Shown here one piece after another: positions 17,686-27,611 of a DNA stretch of 64,000 nt. The translations under genes were made by a program, and so were the position numbers. The DNA comes from Wagnerdoeblera intermedia (lineage in GTDB: Bacteria > Pseudomonadota > Alphaproteobacteria > Rhodobacterales > Rhodobacteraceae), in assembly GCF_042647465.1 (NCBI RefSeq), contig NZ_JBHRVN010000004.1; one strand, given 5' to 3'. The stretch's first letter is position 1. Each line of letters opens with the position of its first letter. Below the pieces are notes generated by a model. The model did not search any database, was not told where the DNA came from, and was given only the letters and a program-made list of their open reading frames with translations.

Positions 17686-20115
17686 ATGACCGAGACCTCT
17701 TTGCCCCTCAGCCAGCGCGCCATGATGGCGCAGCGCCCTGCCCCTTATCTTGAGGGGCTGAACGCCGCGCAGCGGGCGGCTGTTGAGGCGCTGGATGGTC
17801 CGGTCCTGGTGCTTGCGGGCGCGGGCACCGGCAAGACCCGGGTGCTGACGACCCGGATCGCGCATCTGCTCAACACCGGCAAGGCGCGGCCCCATGAGGT
17901 GCTGGCGGTGACCTTCACCAATAAAGCCGCGCGGGAGATGAAAGACCGCATCGGCCGCCTGATGGGTCAGGCGATTGAGGGGATGTCCTGGCTTGGCACC
18001 TTCCACTCGGTCGCGGTGAAAATCCTGCGCCGTCACGCCGAACTGGTGGGGCTGAACAGCAGCTTTACCATTCTCGACACCGATGATCAGCTGCGCCTGA
18101 TGAAACAGGTCATCATTGCCCGCGGCATTGATGAGAAGAAATGGCCTGCCCGGCAACTCGCCTCGCTGATCGATCACTGGAAGAACCGCGGCTGGACGCC
18201 CGAGCAGGTCTCGGCGGCGGAAGCGACCGAGTTCAACCGCCTCGGGATCACGCTTTACAAAGACTACCAGAACCGCCTGAAGGATCTGAACGCCTGCGAT
18301 TTCGGCGACCTGCTGCTGCACTGTCTGACGATCTTTCTGCAGCATCCCGATGTGCTCGGTCGCTATCAGCAGTGGTTCCGCTATATCCTGGTGGACGAAT
18401 ATCAGGATACTAACGTCGCGCAGTATCTCTGGCTCAGGCTGCTGGCCCAGGGCTATCGCAACATCTGCTGCGTCGGCGATGACGACCAGTCGATCTACGG
18501 CTGGCGCGGCGCAGAGGTGGGCAATATCCTGCGCTTCGAGAAGGACTTCGCCGCCGATGAAGACAAGGGCCGCGCCGGCCCCCAGGTCATCCGGCTGGAG
18601 CAGAACTACCGCTCAACCCCGCATATCCTGGCGGCCGCTTCTTCGGTGATCTCCGGCAACCGCGAACGGCTCGGCAAAACCCTCTGGACCGATCAGGCTG
18701 AGGGCGAGAAGGTCCGGCTGATCGGCCATTGGGACGGTGAAGAAGAGGCCCGCTGGATCGGCGAAGAGGCCGAAGCCCTGTCGCAGGGCCGCCGCCCCCA
18801 GGGCGTGGTGGGTCTGAACGATCAGGCGATCCTCGTGCGCGCCTCGCATCAGATGCGCGCCTTTGAGGATCGTTTCCTGACCATCGGCCTGCCCTACCGC
18901 GTCATCGGCGGTCCGCGCTTTTATGAGCGGCTCGAGATCCGCGATGCCATGGCCTATTTCCGCCTGGCCATCACGCCTTCAGATGATCTGGCCTTTGAGC
19001 GGATCGTGAACACCCCCAAGCGCGGGCTTGGCGATAAGGCGCAAAGCCTGATCCGCGATGTGGCCCGCAGCCATGAGGAGCCGCTTCTGTCGGGCGCGCG
19101 GCGTGTGGTCGAGGGGGGCATGCTCGGCGGTAAGGGCGGCGCTGCTTTGCGCAAGTTCGTCCAGGACATGGACCGCTGGCATGAGGAGGTGCTGAACGCC
19201 CGCCCCGTCCTTGCGGAAGATCTGGTGATTGGGCCGGTGGTGCCCGATGCGGCCCCGCACCGCGATCACAATCACATCCGTCTGGCCGAGAAAATGCTGG
19301 AAGACTCCGGCTATATCTCGATGTGGCAGAACGACAAAACCCCCGAGGCTGAGGGCCGTCTGGAGAACCTGAAAGAGCTTGTGAAGGCCCTTGAGGAGTT
19401 TGAAAGCCTGCAGGGCTTCCTTGAGCATGTCGCCCTGATCATGGACAATGAAAAGGACGAGGCCTCTGAGAAGATCACCATCATGACGCTGCATGGTGCC
19501 AAGGGGCTGGAGTTTCCCGCCGTCTGGCTGCCCGGCTGGGAGGAGGGGATTTTCCCCTCGCAGCGCTCGCTCGATGAGACGGGCAACCGTGGCCTCGAAG
19601 AAGAGCGCCGTCTGGCCTATGTCGGCATCACCCGGGCTGAGCAGCTCTGCACGATCTCTTTTGCAGCGAACCGCCGGGTCTTTGGCCAGTGGCAAAGCCA
19701 GCTGCCCTCGCGCTTCATCGATGAGCTGCCCGAGGAGCATGTCGATGTGCTGACCGCGCCGGGGCTTTACGGCGGCGGCTATGGGGCGGCTGCCCCCTCT
19801 TATGGCAAAAGCGGTATCGAGGCGCGGGCCTCAGAGGCCAATGTCTATAACTCGCCGGGCTGGCGCCGCCTGCAGGCGCAAAGCGCAAAGCCCGCAACGC
19901 CGCCGCGCAAAATCACGCCGCCTGCCGCGCTGAACGGCGAGATCATGCCCGATTTCGACCCCGGTGCGCGGGTGTTCCATCAGAAATTCGGCTATGGCAC
20001 CGTGGTCTCTGCCGAAGGCGACAAACTCGGCGTGGAGTTCGACAAAGCCGGAAGCAAACATGTGATGTCCTCCTATGTCGTCTCCGCCGATGCGGCGAGT
20101 GACGTGCCGTTCTGA
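17686..20115 (+). CDS. uvrD: ATP-dependent DNA helicase UvrD/PcrA (superfamily 1)
   Basis: This 809-residue 3'-5' helicase serves nucleotide excision and mismatch repair. Motifs in order are AGAGTGKT (Walker A), DEYQDTN (Walker B), GDDDQSIYGWRGA, QNYRST, MTLHGAKGLEF and YVGITRAE. The C-terminus holds a Tudor-like segment (GARVFHQKFGYGTVVS) typical of PcrA/UvrD. ATG 17686 has GGGA seven bases before it; ATG 17680 is also possible. A sharp hairpin terminator follows. Confidence 0.95.
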   Translation: MTETSLPLSQRAMMAQRPAPYLEGLNAAQRAAVEALDGPVLVLAGAGTGKTRVLTTRIAHLLNTGKARPHEVLAVTFTNKAAREMKDRIGRLMGQAIEGMSWLGTFHSVAVKILRRHAELVGLNSSFTILDTDDQLRLMKQVIIARGIDEKKWPARQLASLIDHWKNRGWTPEQVSAAEATEFNRLGITLYKDYQNRLKDLNACDFGDLLLHCLTIFLQHPDVLGRYQQWFRYILVDEYQDTNVAQYLWLRLLAQGYRNICCVGDDDQSIYGWRGAEVGNILRFEKDFAADEDKGRAGPQVIRLEQNYRSTPHILAAASSVISGNRERLGKTLWTDQAEGEKVRLIGHWDGEEEARWIGEEAEALSQGRRPQGVVGLNDQAILVRASHQMRAFEDRFLTIGLPYRVIGGPRFYERLEIRDAMAYFRLAITPSDDLAFERIVNTPKRGLGDKAQSLIRDVARSHEEPLLSGARRVVEGGMLGGKGGAALRKFVQDMDRWHEEVLNARPVLAEDLVIGPVVPDAAPHRDHNHIRLAEKMLEDSGYISMWQNDKTPEAEGRLENLKELVKALEEFESLQGFLEHVALIMDNEKDEASEKITIMTLHGAKGLEFPAVWLPGWEEGIFPSQRSLDETGNRGLEEERRLAYVGITRAEQLCTISFAANRRVFGQWQSQLPSRFIDELPEEHVDVLTAPGLYGGGYGAAAPSYGKSGIEARASEANVYNSPGWRRLQAQSAKPATPPRKITPPAALNGEIMPDFDPGARVFHQKFGYGTVVSAEGDKLGVEFDKAGSKHVMSSYVVSADAASDVPF

Positions 20116-20150
20116 TCCGCGAGGCAGGCTGCCACCACGCTCTGCCAGCG

Positions 20151-20174
20151 AAAAGGCCCCCGAGGGGGCCTTTT
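20151..20174. terminator. Bidirectional terminator between uvrD and the MFS gene
   Basis: AAAAGGCCCCC and GGGGGCCTTTT form a hairpin between two converging genes. Confidence 0.85.
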
Positions 20175-20193
20175 GACGTGAGGCGGAAAGGAC

Positions 20194-21375
20194 TTAATCC
20201 GTCCGGTCCGGCGACAGCAGGGCATAGGCCAGACAGCCAAAACCCAGGATCAGCGCCAGAAAGCCAAAGATCGCCTGAAAACCGGCGAGGCTGCCGCCGG
20301 TGGCCACCGCCGCCTCATAGATCGGCCGGGTGGCAAATTGCACAAGCCCCGTGCAGCCGATGCTGCACAGGTTCAGAAGCGTCACCCCGCGACCCACCAT
20401 ATGCGGCGGAAAGAACGCCCGCCCATGCGCCATGATCAGCGCAAAAGCCGTGCCGAAAAATCCCGAGAGCGTCACAAGCGAGACCGCCAGCCCAAGGCCG
20501 GGCTGCGGGTTCCACCACAACACCGACATGGCCACAAAGCCCATCAGATTGCCCCCCAGGATCACCTTTTTGCGGCTTTTGATCAGCCGTTCAATCGGGC
20601 CATAGAGAAAGCTTCCAAGGGTCATCGCCACACCCATCAGAAGCATATATGTGCCGGTCCCGGCCGCATCAGCCTCATAGACTTTGGTGAAATAGGGCCC
20701 GCCCCAGATGCCCCGCATGGTGGCAGCCGGAGCATAGCCGACCGCGATCATGATAAAGACGCCCCAAAGCGCGGGCTGGCGCAGAATGCTCCGCCAGCTG
20801 CCGCCGCCGGGGGGAACCTCTGCCCGAAGGGGGTCGCGCACGAAGATCACCACACCCAGCGCGGCCAGAGCCGTGACACAGCCCAGAAAGCCCATGGCCA
20901 CCCGCCAGCCCAGCGCTTCTGCCGCCAGCGACAGCGGCAGCGCCGCGCCGAGATTTCCAAGGCTGCCGACCCCGATCAGCACGCCGCTCAGCGTGCCGAA
21001 GACCGCCGCCGGATAATTGCGCGCAAAAATATACATCGAGCCCATCAGGACCGGCGCGCAGCCTGTCCCGATCAGCAGCATGGCGACATAGACATCGCCC
21101 GCGCTTTGCGCAAAGGCCAGCCACCACGCCCCGCCCGCCCCGCCAAGGGCCAGCAGAAGCGAAACCGTACGCCGCGGCCCCCAGCGGTCAAGCGCCATGC
21201 CGACCGGGATCTGCACCGCCGCAAAAGCCAGAAAGAAAAAGCTTGATGCCGTGGCCAGTTCCCCTTCCGTCACCCCCGGATCCAGCGCCAGCGCAGGGGC
21301 CAGCACCGCCAGAAAGGCACGGTAGAATTGTGACATCACATAGCCCAGAACCAGGGCCAATATCCCCATTTTCAT
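20194..21375 (-). CDS. MFS transporter
   Basis: This 393-residue protein has about twelve membrane helices. The signature loop after helix 2 reads GMALDRWGPRRT. The N-terminus MKMGILALVLGYVMSQFYRA resembles nitrate/sugar-phosphate-type or uncharacterised MFS members; the substrate is unknown. I chose ATG 21375 because AGAGGGG lies just upstream; the longer open frame adds a non-hydrophobic stretch. It converges on uvrD. Confidence 0.85.
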   Translation of the reverse strand: MKMGILALVLGYVMSQFYRAFLAVLAPALALDPGVTEGELATASSFFFLAFAAVQIPVGMALDRWGPRRTVSLLLALGGAGGAWWLAFAQSAGDVYVAMLLIGTGCAPVLMGSMYIFARNYPAAVFGTLSGVLIGVGSLGNLGAALPLSLAAEALGWRVAMGFLGCVTALAALGVVIFVRDPLRAEVPPGGGSWRSILRQPALWGVFIMIAVGYAPAATMRGIWGGPYFTKVYEADAAGTGTYMLLMGVAMTLGSFLYGPIERLIKSRKKVILGGNLMGFVAMSVLWWNPQPGLGLAVSLVTLSGFFGTAFALIMAHGRAFFPPHMVGRGVTLLNLCSIGCTGLVQFATRPIYEAAVATGGSLAGFQAIFGFLALILGFGCLAYALLSPDRTD

Positions 21376-21638
21376 AAAAAACCCCTCTCTCCCGCCGCGA
21401 GAGTGGCGGGGCCGCCGTCCGGATGCAAGGGAAAGCACCGGTGCCGGCACCCTTCGCAGGTTGCGCTGTGATGGGGAGGGATTTTCGTGAAACCTGCCGG
21501 AGCGGCAGGACGGCCGGCCTGAGCCGGACAGGATCGCACCTGCCCTTAGCGCCCTTCAACGGCGGCCCCTGCCGGGCCGATGAGCGCAAAGGAGCGGCCC
21601 CTCTTTCGGGAGGAGCCGGAAACTGTGGAGCCTTGCGG

Positions 21639-22751
21639 TTAAAGCGAGGCGCGCGCGGCGGAGAGGGCCTCTGGCAGCGCAGCCTCAAGGGCCGCGTGAT
21701 CCGCCTCAGTGCCGCAGCTGATGCGGATACAGCGGTCATGCGGCGCAACAAACGGCATGCGGATGAAGATCCCGCGCTGTCCCAGCTCACGCACGATGGC
21801 GCGGGCCAGATCGCCCCCCGCTCCGCAGTCAATGGTCAGAAAATTCGTGGCCGAGGGCAGCGGGGTCAGGCCGTTTTGCTGTGCGATCCGGGCAATCTCT
21901 GCCTTTGAGGCGTCAACCTTCGCACGCACCTGCGTGATCCAGTCCGGATCGGCCAGCGCCGCCAGCGCCCCGGCCTGGGCAATGCGGCTCATGCCGAAGT
22001 GATTGCGCACTTTGTCAAAGCTGCGGATCAGATCCTCATGCGCGATGGCATAGCCCACGCGCGCCCCCGCCATGCCCTGCCCTTTTGAGAAGGTTCGCAT
22101 GCGGATCACCCGCGGGTCTGCCGGATCGATCGCCGGAGCCGTGCCCTCGGGCGCAAGCTCGATATAGGCTTCATCCAGCACCAGAAGGCTGCCGTCGGGC
22201 ACGGTGTCGATCATCTGCTGAATGACCGCCGCCTCATGCCAGGAGCCCATAGGATTGTCGGGATTGGCCAGATAGATCAGCTTTGCCGAAACCTCTGCCG
22301 CCTTAGCGATCAGCGCAGCAGGATCTTCGTGATTGCCGTCATAGGGCACCTTGTGAAGCTGGCCGCCAAATCCGGTCACATGGAAGTTGAAGGTCGGATA
22401 GGCCCCGTCAGAGGTGACCACCGCATCCCCCGGCCCAACCATCATGCGCACCAGATAATTCAGCAGACCGTCGATCCCCTCGCCCACAACGATATTGCTG
22501 CGCGACACGCCATGCTTTGCGGCCAGAGCCTCACGCAGGTCGAAGTTTTCCGGATCGCCGTACATCCAGCAGGACGAAGCCGCCTCCGCCATGGCCTTCA
22601 CGGCCAGCGGTGAGGGGCCATAGCCGCTTTCATTGGCACCAAGACGGGCAGCAAAGGCGGCACCCTTTGCGCGCTCCTGGGTTTCAGGGCCGACGAAGGG
22701 CACCAGAGAGGGCAGTTCTGCCACCAGGGGGGTATACCGCGGACCACGCAT
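21639..22751 (-). CDS. PLP-dependent aminotransferase, histidinol-phosphate aminotransferase-like
   Basis: This 370-residue class I/II aminotransferase has ANESGYGPSP, the aspartate/tyrosine pocket VLDEAYIEL, the PLP lysine in FSKGQGMAGARVGYA and the arginine in CIRISCGTE. The overall plan is HisC. Rhodobacterales usually hold more than one HisC paralogue, so it may act on histidinol phosphate or on an aromatic amino acid. It is not inside a his operon here. Confidence 0.82.
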   Translation of the reverse strand: MRGPRYTPLVAELPSLVPFVGPETQERAKGAAFAARLGANESGYGPSPLAVKAMAEAASSCWMYGDPENFDLREALAAKHGVSRSNIVVGEGIDGLLNYLVRMMVGPGDAVVTSDGAYPTFNFHVTGFGGQLHKVPYDGNHEDPAALIAKAAEVSAKLIYLANPDNPMGSWHEAAVIQQMIDTVPDGSLLVLDEAYIELAPEGTAPAIDPADPRVIRMRTFSKGQGMAGARVGYAIAHEDLIRSFDKVRNHFGMSRIAQAGALAALADPDWITQVRAKVDASKAEIARIAQQNGLTPLPSATNFLTIDCGAGGDLARAIVRELGQRGIFIRMPFVAPHDRCIRISCGTEADHAALEAALPEALSAARASL

Positions 22752-22820
22752 CTTCGCCTCACTCTATCGCCTGCATGTCAGCGACATTTGGGCAAATTTG
22801 CAGGCCGCTGCAAGACTTGC

Positions 22821-23711
22821 TTAAGCCTCTTCGCCGATGAGCGGGGCGCCTGCGCCTTTCCAGCGACGGTGGATCCAGAACCACTGCTCCGGATGGCGGC
22901 GCACAAGCGCCTCCAGGCTGTCATTGAGCGCCTGGGTCATCTCTTCGGGGGTGGTATGCGGGATCGGCGCTTCAACAACGATCTGAAAATTCAGCCCGTC
23001 CGGCTGGCGGATGCCATAGGTGGGAATCAACAGCGCATCATATTTCAGCGCCATTTCGGCCGCCGAAAGCGCGGTCTTGGCCTCATGCCCGAAAAAGCCC
23101 AGCGTCATGCCATGTGACATATGGTGATCGACCAGCATGCCCAGCACGCCACCGCCGCGCAGAAAGCGCACCATCTGCCCCAGACCCCGCGGGCTGCGCG
23201 GAAAGAGCGGACGCGAGATATTCCCGATCGCCTCTTCGTAATGCGCATTAAAGAGCTTGTTCACCATCGGCATATAAAGTGCGCCGACCTGAATGCCCCT
23301 CGCCCCCATCGCGGCCCGCGATGCGTCGTAATTGCCGAAATGCCCGGTCACCAGAATGACCGGCCGCCCGGCATCCCGCGCGGCATCCAGCGCGGCCACC
23401 CCCTCGCCCACGGGCGGAACGGCGGCGGTGCGTTCGATGAACTCTTTGCCGGAGTAAATCTCAATGATCGTGCGGCCCACGTTGTCGGGGACCTCACGCA
23501 TCAGACGGCGGACCTCTGACTTCGGAAGTTCAGGCCAGACGAGCGCAAGATTGTCGCGTACACGACGGTTCCAGCCCGCAATCGGGGCCACCACCCGCGA
23601 GACCACCCAGCCAAAGAGCGGCACCCGCATCCGATAGGGCAGCGCCAGCGACAGACCGATCACTGCACGCAGAACTGCGTTCACTACCCTGTGCTTAAAC
23701 TTCGGCATCAT
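22821..23711 (-). CDS. Lipid A acyltransferase (LpxL/HtrB family)
   Basis: This 296-residue acyltransferase adds a secondary acyl chain to lipid A precursors at the inner membrane. The catalytic motif HFGNYD (HX4D type) is in VTGHFGNYDASR. The C-terminal WFWIHRRWK is typical of the family. A hydrophobic N-terminal anchor is present. The choice between LpxL and LpxM function cannot be made from sequence. The gene lies 24 bases after an EamA transporter on the same strand. Confidence 0.88.
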   Translation of the reverse strand: MMPKFKHRVVNAVLRAVIGLSLALPYRMRVPLFGWVVSRVVAPIAGWNRRVRDNLALVWPELPKSEVRRLMREVPDNVGRTIIEIYSGKEFIERTAAVPPVGEGVAALDAARDAGRPVILVTGHFGNYDASRAAMGARGIQVGALYMPMVNKLFNAHYEEAIGNISRPLFPRSPRGLGQMVRFLRGGGVLGMLVDHHMSHGMTLGFFGHEAKTALSAAEMALKYDALLIPTYGIRQPDGLNFQIVVEAPIPHTTPEEMTQALNDSLEALVRRHPEQWFWIHRRWKGAGAPLIGEEA

Positions 23712-23735
23712 CCTGTCCCATGCGACCCGACCCGG

Positions 23736-24611
23736 TCAGTCACGCCCCTGGGCGCTGCGGGTCTCACGGTGCCACACATAAATACCCGAGACTACGATCA
23801 CAAGCGCACCCACCCCGGTCCAGAGATCGGGCATCTCTCCAAAGAAGAGCCAGCCCCAGAAGGTGGCGCAGAGAAGGCCCACATAAGCGAAAGGCGCGAT
23901 CACCGCCGCCTCGCCGGTAATGAAGGCGCGGATCATGAAAAGCTGCCCCACCGAGCCGATCAGCCCGATCGACAGAAAGACGAGAAGATGCTCAGAGGCA
24001 ACCGGGGTCCATACCGTCGGCAGGGTCGCGGTGGTGATGACTGAGCCGGTCAGCGCCGCATAGATCAGCGCCGTCCAGACCGGGTCCTTCGCGCCCATTT
24101 TTCGGGTGATCAGTGCATTGGCAGTATAGCAGACCGCACAGGCGAGCGGCAGAAGCGCAGCCCAGCCAAAGACGCCCGAGCCCGGGCGGATAATAATCAG
24201 CGCTCCGATCAATGCCGCAAGAACGCCTGCGAGCCGCCGCGGCCCGAGCTTTTCTCCAAGGAAAACCGCCGCCCCGAGGGTGATCAGAACCGGGTTGATG
24301 TCTGCAATCGCCGTCGCCTCTGCGAGCCCGATATAGGGCATCGCCAGGAAGAAGAACGCCGTCGCTCCGAACTGACAGACCGAGCGGATGAGATGCGAGC
24401 CCAAATGCGCCGTGCGCAGATATTGCAGCAGTTTCGGCGCGATCAGGCAAAGGACGACCACGACCTGCCCGGTATAGCGCGACCAGACCACCTGCATCGG
24501 ATGGTAATGCTGCGCCATGGTCTTGGCGACCGCATCCATGAAGGAAAAGACCGAGACCGCAAGCAGCATGTAAAGAATGGCCTGAGCCTGTCGGCTGGCG
24601 GGGGCGAACAT
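23736..24611 (-). CDS. EamA-family (DMT superfamily) transporter
   Basis: This 291-residue protein has ten helices in two EamA repeats (AILYMLLAVSVFSFMDAVAK and later ALLPLACAVCYTANALITRK). The family exports small metabolites or amino acids; the substrate is unknown. ATG 24611 follows GGAG at eight bases; the longer frame is unlikely. It is probably co-transcribed with the lipid A acyltransferase. Confidence 0.85.
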   Translation of the reverse strand: MFAPASRQAQAILYMLLAVSVFSFMDAVAKTMAQHYHPMQVVWSRYTGQVVVVLCLIAPKLLQYLRTAHLGSHLIRSVCQFGATAFFFLAMPYIGLAEATAIADINPVLITLGAAVFLGEKLGPRRLAGVLAALIGALIIIRPGSGVFGWAALLPLACAVCYTANALITRKMGAKDPVWTALIYAALTGSVITTATLPTVWTPVASEHLLVFLSIGLIGSVGQLFMIRAFITGEAAVIAPFAYVGLLCATFWGWLFFGEMPDLWTGVGALVIVVSGIYVWHRETRSAQGRD

Positions 24612-25185
24612 GAGGCAGGCTCCGGGGTCAGAGAGGATCGGCACAGGTCTGCGGAGGCCCGCAGCGATTGTCAATGCCGCAGCCTGACGGTGGGACCGGT
24701 TGTAATCCCGGGCGTGCTTTGGGGGTCATGCATGACGGCTCGGTCTTACGGAGCGGCTGCGCGCAGAACGGGCGGCTGTGGAGGGCCGGGGTTTGAGCGG
24801 GTGGATTTCATATCCGGACGGACTGTCGGACAGGAAGGCCTCGGGAGACGCTCTCACGGCCTGCCGGCGTGGCAGAAAGCAGGACTGGAAAGGCGCATTG
24901 CAGCGGCCCTGAAATGGCATCCCGACGAGGGCGGCACGGCGTTGCAGCGCATGGCTTTTCGGACGCAGCCCGTGAGACTGTGCGGTGAGCTCAGAGGGAG
25001 ATGGGCCTTCAGCGCAGGTCGACGCTCTGCCGGCAGAGGAAGTCGGGCCGGGCGTGCCCGGGCGGGCGGCAGTTTGCGCGGCAGCCCCCGGGGGCTGACG
25101 GCCCCCGGACCCCCGTGAGTATTTAGGAAAAAGCCAAAGACTGCGGCGGTTCAGGGTCGGGCGTGTTTTGCGGTCCCCTGAACGG
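24612..25185. other. Intergenic stretch with a dispersed-repeat-like element at its end
   Basis: No gene was supported here. Near 25085-25138 there is a GC-rich stem (GCCCCCGGGGGC), then GGCCCCCGGACCCCCG and GAGTATTTAGGAAAAAG. From memory, similar GGACCCCCG/AGTATTT elements occur often between genes in Rhodobacteraceae. Confidence 0.4.
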
Positions 25186-25211
25186 AAAAGGCCGCCCCGT
25201 CAGGGGCGGCC
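25186..25211 (-). terminator. Terminator of ilvBN
   Basis: On the minus strand GGCCGCCCC-TGAC-GGGGCGGCC is followed by TTTT, 20 bases after the ilvN stop. Confidence 0.85.
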
Positions 25212-25231
25212 CGGAGGTGAATGAAGCGTTG

Positions 25232-25792
25232 TCAGACGCCGCGCGAGAGAGCGGCAACGCCGGTGCGGGCGACTTCGATCAGGCCCAGCGGGCGCATCAG
25301 CTCGGCAAAAGCGTCGATCTTCTCCGGGGTGCCGGTCATCTCAAAGATGAAGCTTTCGAGCGTGCTGTCGACGACATTGGCGCGGAAAATCTCGGCCAGA
25401 CGCAGGGCCTCAATCCGCGCCTCGCCCTTGCCCGCCACTTTCAGAAGCGCCAGTTCGCGCTGCACGCTCGGGCCTTCGACGGTGAGGTCATGGACCTCAT
25501 GCACCGGGACCAGACGGGCCAGTTGCGCCTTGATCTGCTCGATGACCTGCGGCGTGCCGCGCGTCACCACGGTGATCCGCGAGCGGTGACCGGTATGGTC
25601 CACCTCGGCCACGGTGAGGCTGTCGATGTTGTAGCCACGACCGGAAAACAGGCCGATGACCCGGGCGAGAACGCCCGATTCATTGTCGACGATCACCGCA
25701 AGGGTGTGGCTTTCGATCAGCTCACCATTGGGATCGCGCAGATCATAGGCCGAATGGCTGGTTGCGCCTTTGCGAATGTTCAAAGCTGCCAT
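25232..25792 (-). CDS. ilvN: Acetolactate synthase small (regulatory) subunit
   Basis: This 186-residue protein has an N-terminal ACT domain (TLAVIVDNESGVLARVIGLF, then FSGRGYNIDSLTV) and an ALS_ss_C domain. It binds valine for feedback inhibition and activates the catalytic subunit. ATG 25792 follows GGGAGAG; the open frame extends upstream but overlaps ilvB. The gap to ilvB is 16 bases, so both are one operon, controlled by the attenuator upstream of ilvB. IlvH would be an equally valid name. Confidence 0.94.
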   Translation of the reverse strand: MAALNIRKGATSHSAYDLRDPNGELIESHTLAVIVDNESGVLARVIGLFSGRGYNIDSLTVAEVDHTGHRSRITVVTRGTPQVIEQIKAQLARLVPVHEVHDLTVEGPSVQRELALLKVAGKGEARIEALRLAEIFRANVVDSTLESFIFEMTGTPEKIDAFAELMRPLGLIEVARTGVAALSRGV

Positions 25793-25808
25793 GATCTCTC
25801 TCCCGCCC

Positions 25809-27566
25809 TCAGACCAGAACCGCGCCGCCGGCCTGGATGACCCCCTGGGTCTCCGCCTCACCGAGCAGCATTTCGTTATGCGGCTTGCCCGAGGGAATCA
25901 TCGGGAAGCAGTTCTCATGTTTTTCCACCAGGCAGTCGAAAATGACGGGGCCGTCATAGGCGAGCATCTCACGGATCGCGTCATCGAGATCATCGGGGTC
26001 AGAGACCTGAATGCCCTTGCAGCCAAAGGCCTCGGCGAGCTTGACGAAGTCCGGCAGGCTTTCCGACCAGGAGTTGGAATAGCGCTCGCCATGCAGCAGT
26101 TCCTGCCACTGACGCACCATGCCGAGACGTTCGTTATTGAGAATGAACTGCTTGACCGGGGCGCGAAACTGCATGGCCGTGCCCATCTCCTGCATGTTCA
26201 TCAGCCAGGAGGCCTCGCCTGCGATATTGATCACCAGCGCCTCAGGATGGGCGACCTGCACCCCGATTGAGGCCGGCAGGCCATAGCCCATGGTGCCGAG
26301 GCCGCCCGAAGTCATCCAGCGGTTCGGCTGATCAAAGCGCAGATATTGCGCCGCCCACATCTGGTGCTGGCCCACCTCGGTGGTGATATAGCGCGCAGGA
26401 TGGTCTTTGGTCAGTTCCTGCAGGCGCTGAAGGGCGTATTGCGGCTTGATGATCCTGCCGCTCTGGGTGAAGGCCAGGCAGTCGACCTTTTTCCACTCTT
26501 CGATCTGCGCCCACCATTTCGCCAGAGCCTCGCGGTTGACCTTACGGCCGCGCGATTTCCAGATACGGAGCGCATCTTCCAGCACATGGGCCACATCGCC
26601 GAGGATCGGCACATCCACGCGGATCACTTTGTTGATCGAGGAGGCATCGATATCGATATGTACCTTCATCGAGCCGGGGCTGAAGTCCGCCACGCGGCCG
26701 GTGATGCGGTCATCAAAGCGCGCGCCGACGTTGATCATCAGATCGCAGCCATGCATTGCGAGGTTGGCCTCATAAAGACCATGCATGCCCAGCATGCCAA
26801 GCCAGCCCTTGCCGCTGGCCGGATAGGCCCCCAGACCCATCAGGGTCGAGGTGATCGGAAAGCCGGTGGCATCCACAAACTCGCGCAGCAGCTGGCTTGC
26901 CGCGGGCCCTGAGTTGATCACGCCGCCGCCGGTGTAGAAGACCGGACGCTCTGCGGTTTCCATCAGTTCCACCAGACGGGTAATCGCCTCGGTGTCGCCC
27001 TTCAGGCGCGGCTGATAGCGCTGCTCTGCCAGCTGGCGCTGGTCGGTATAGACCGCTTCGGCGAACTGCACATCTTTCGGAATGTCGATCAGCACCGGGC
27101 CGGGACGGCCCGAGGTCGCCACGTGGAAGGCCTGGTGGATGGTCTTCGACAGATCGGCGGTGTCTTTCACCAGCCAGTTCATCTTGGTGACCGGGCGGGT
27201 GATGCCCACGGTGTCAGCTTCCTGGAAGCCGTCGGTGCCGATCATGAAGGTCGGAACCTGGCCCGAGAAGACCACGATCGGGATCGAATCAAGCAGCGCA
27301 TCCACGATCCCGGTCACCGCATTGGTTGCACCGGGGCCGGAAGTCACCAGCACCACGCCGGGCTTGCCGGTCGAGCGCGCATAGGCCTCGGCCATGTGAA
27401 CGGCCGCCTGCTCGTGACGCACGAGAATATGACGGATGTCATTTTGTTGAAAAATGGCATCGTAAATCGGTAGGACAGCGCCGCCCGGATAGCCGAAAAT
27501 TACCTCGACGCCCTGATCTTTCAGGGCCTGAACGACCATATTGGCTCCGGTCATCGTCCGCGACAT
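25809..27566 (-). CDS. ilvB: Acetolactate synthase large (catalytic) subunit
   Basis: This 585-residue ThDP/FAD enzyme makes acetolactate or acetohydroxybutyrate, the first common step to valine, leucine and isoleucine. The catalytic glutamate lies in RHEQAAVHMAEAYAR. The N-terminal motif is FGYPGGAVLPIYD. The C-terminal ThDP motif reads AGEASWLMNMQE, where GDG-S/A is usual; the metal-binding aspartate is thus a glutamate here. ATG 27566 follows GAGGA. A leader peptide and attenuator precede it. Confidence 0.95.
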   Translation of the reverse strand: MSRTMTGANMVVQALKDQGVEVIFGYPGGAVLPIYDAIFQQNDIRHILVRHEQAAVHMAEAYARSTGKPGVVLVTSGPGATNAVTGIVDALLDSIPIVVFSGQVPTFMIGTDGFQEADTVGITRPVTKMNWLVKDTADLSKTIHQAFHVATSGRPGPVLIDIPKDVQFAEAVYTDQRQLAEQRYQPRLKGDTEAITRLVELMETAERPVFYTGGGVINSGPAASQLLREFVDATGFPITSTLMGLGAYPASGKGWLGMLGMHGLYEANLAMHGCDLMINVGARFDDRITGRVADFSPGSMKVHIDIDASSINKVIRVDVPILGDVAHVLEDALRIWKSRGRKVNREALAKWWAQIEEWKKVDCLAFTQSGRIIKPQYALQRLQELTKDHPARYITTEVGQHQMWAAQYLRFDQPNRWMTSGGLGTMGYGLPASIGVQVAHPEALVINIAGEASWLMNMQEMGTAMQFRAPVKQFILNNERLGMVRQWQELLHGERYSNSWSESLPDFVKLAEAFGCKGIQVSDPDDLDDAIREMLAYDGPVIFDCLVEKHENCFPMIPSGKPHNEMLLGEAETQGVIQAGGAVLV

Positions 27567-27611
27567 GGTATCCTCGCTTGTGCCTTGGCTTGTGCCTGTG
27601 GGAATGCCTGC

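Noticed and set aside
20338..21246. 302-residue plus-strand frame opposite the MFS gene
   Set aside because: It is Arg/His/Gln-rich with no hydrophobic or domain pattern; an antisense shadow of the transporter.
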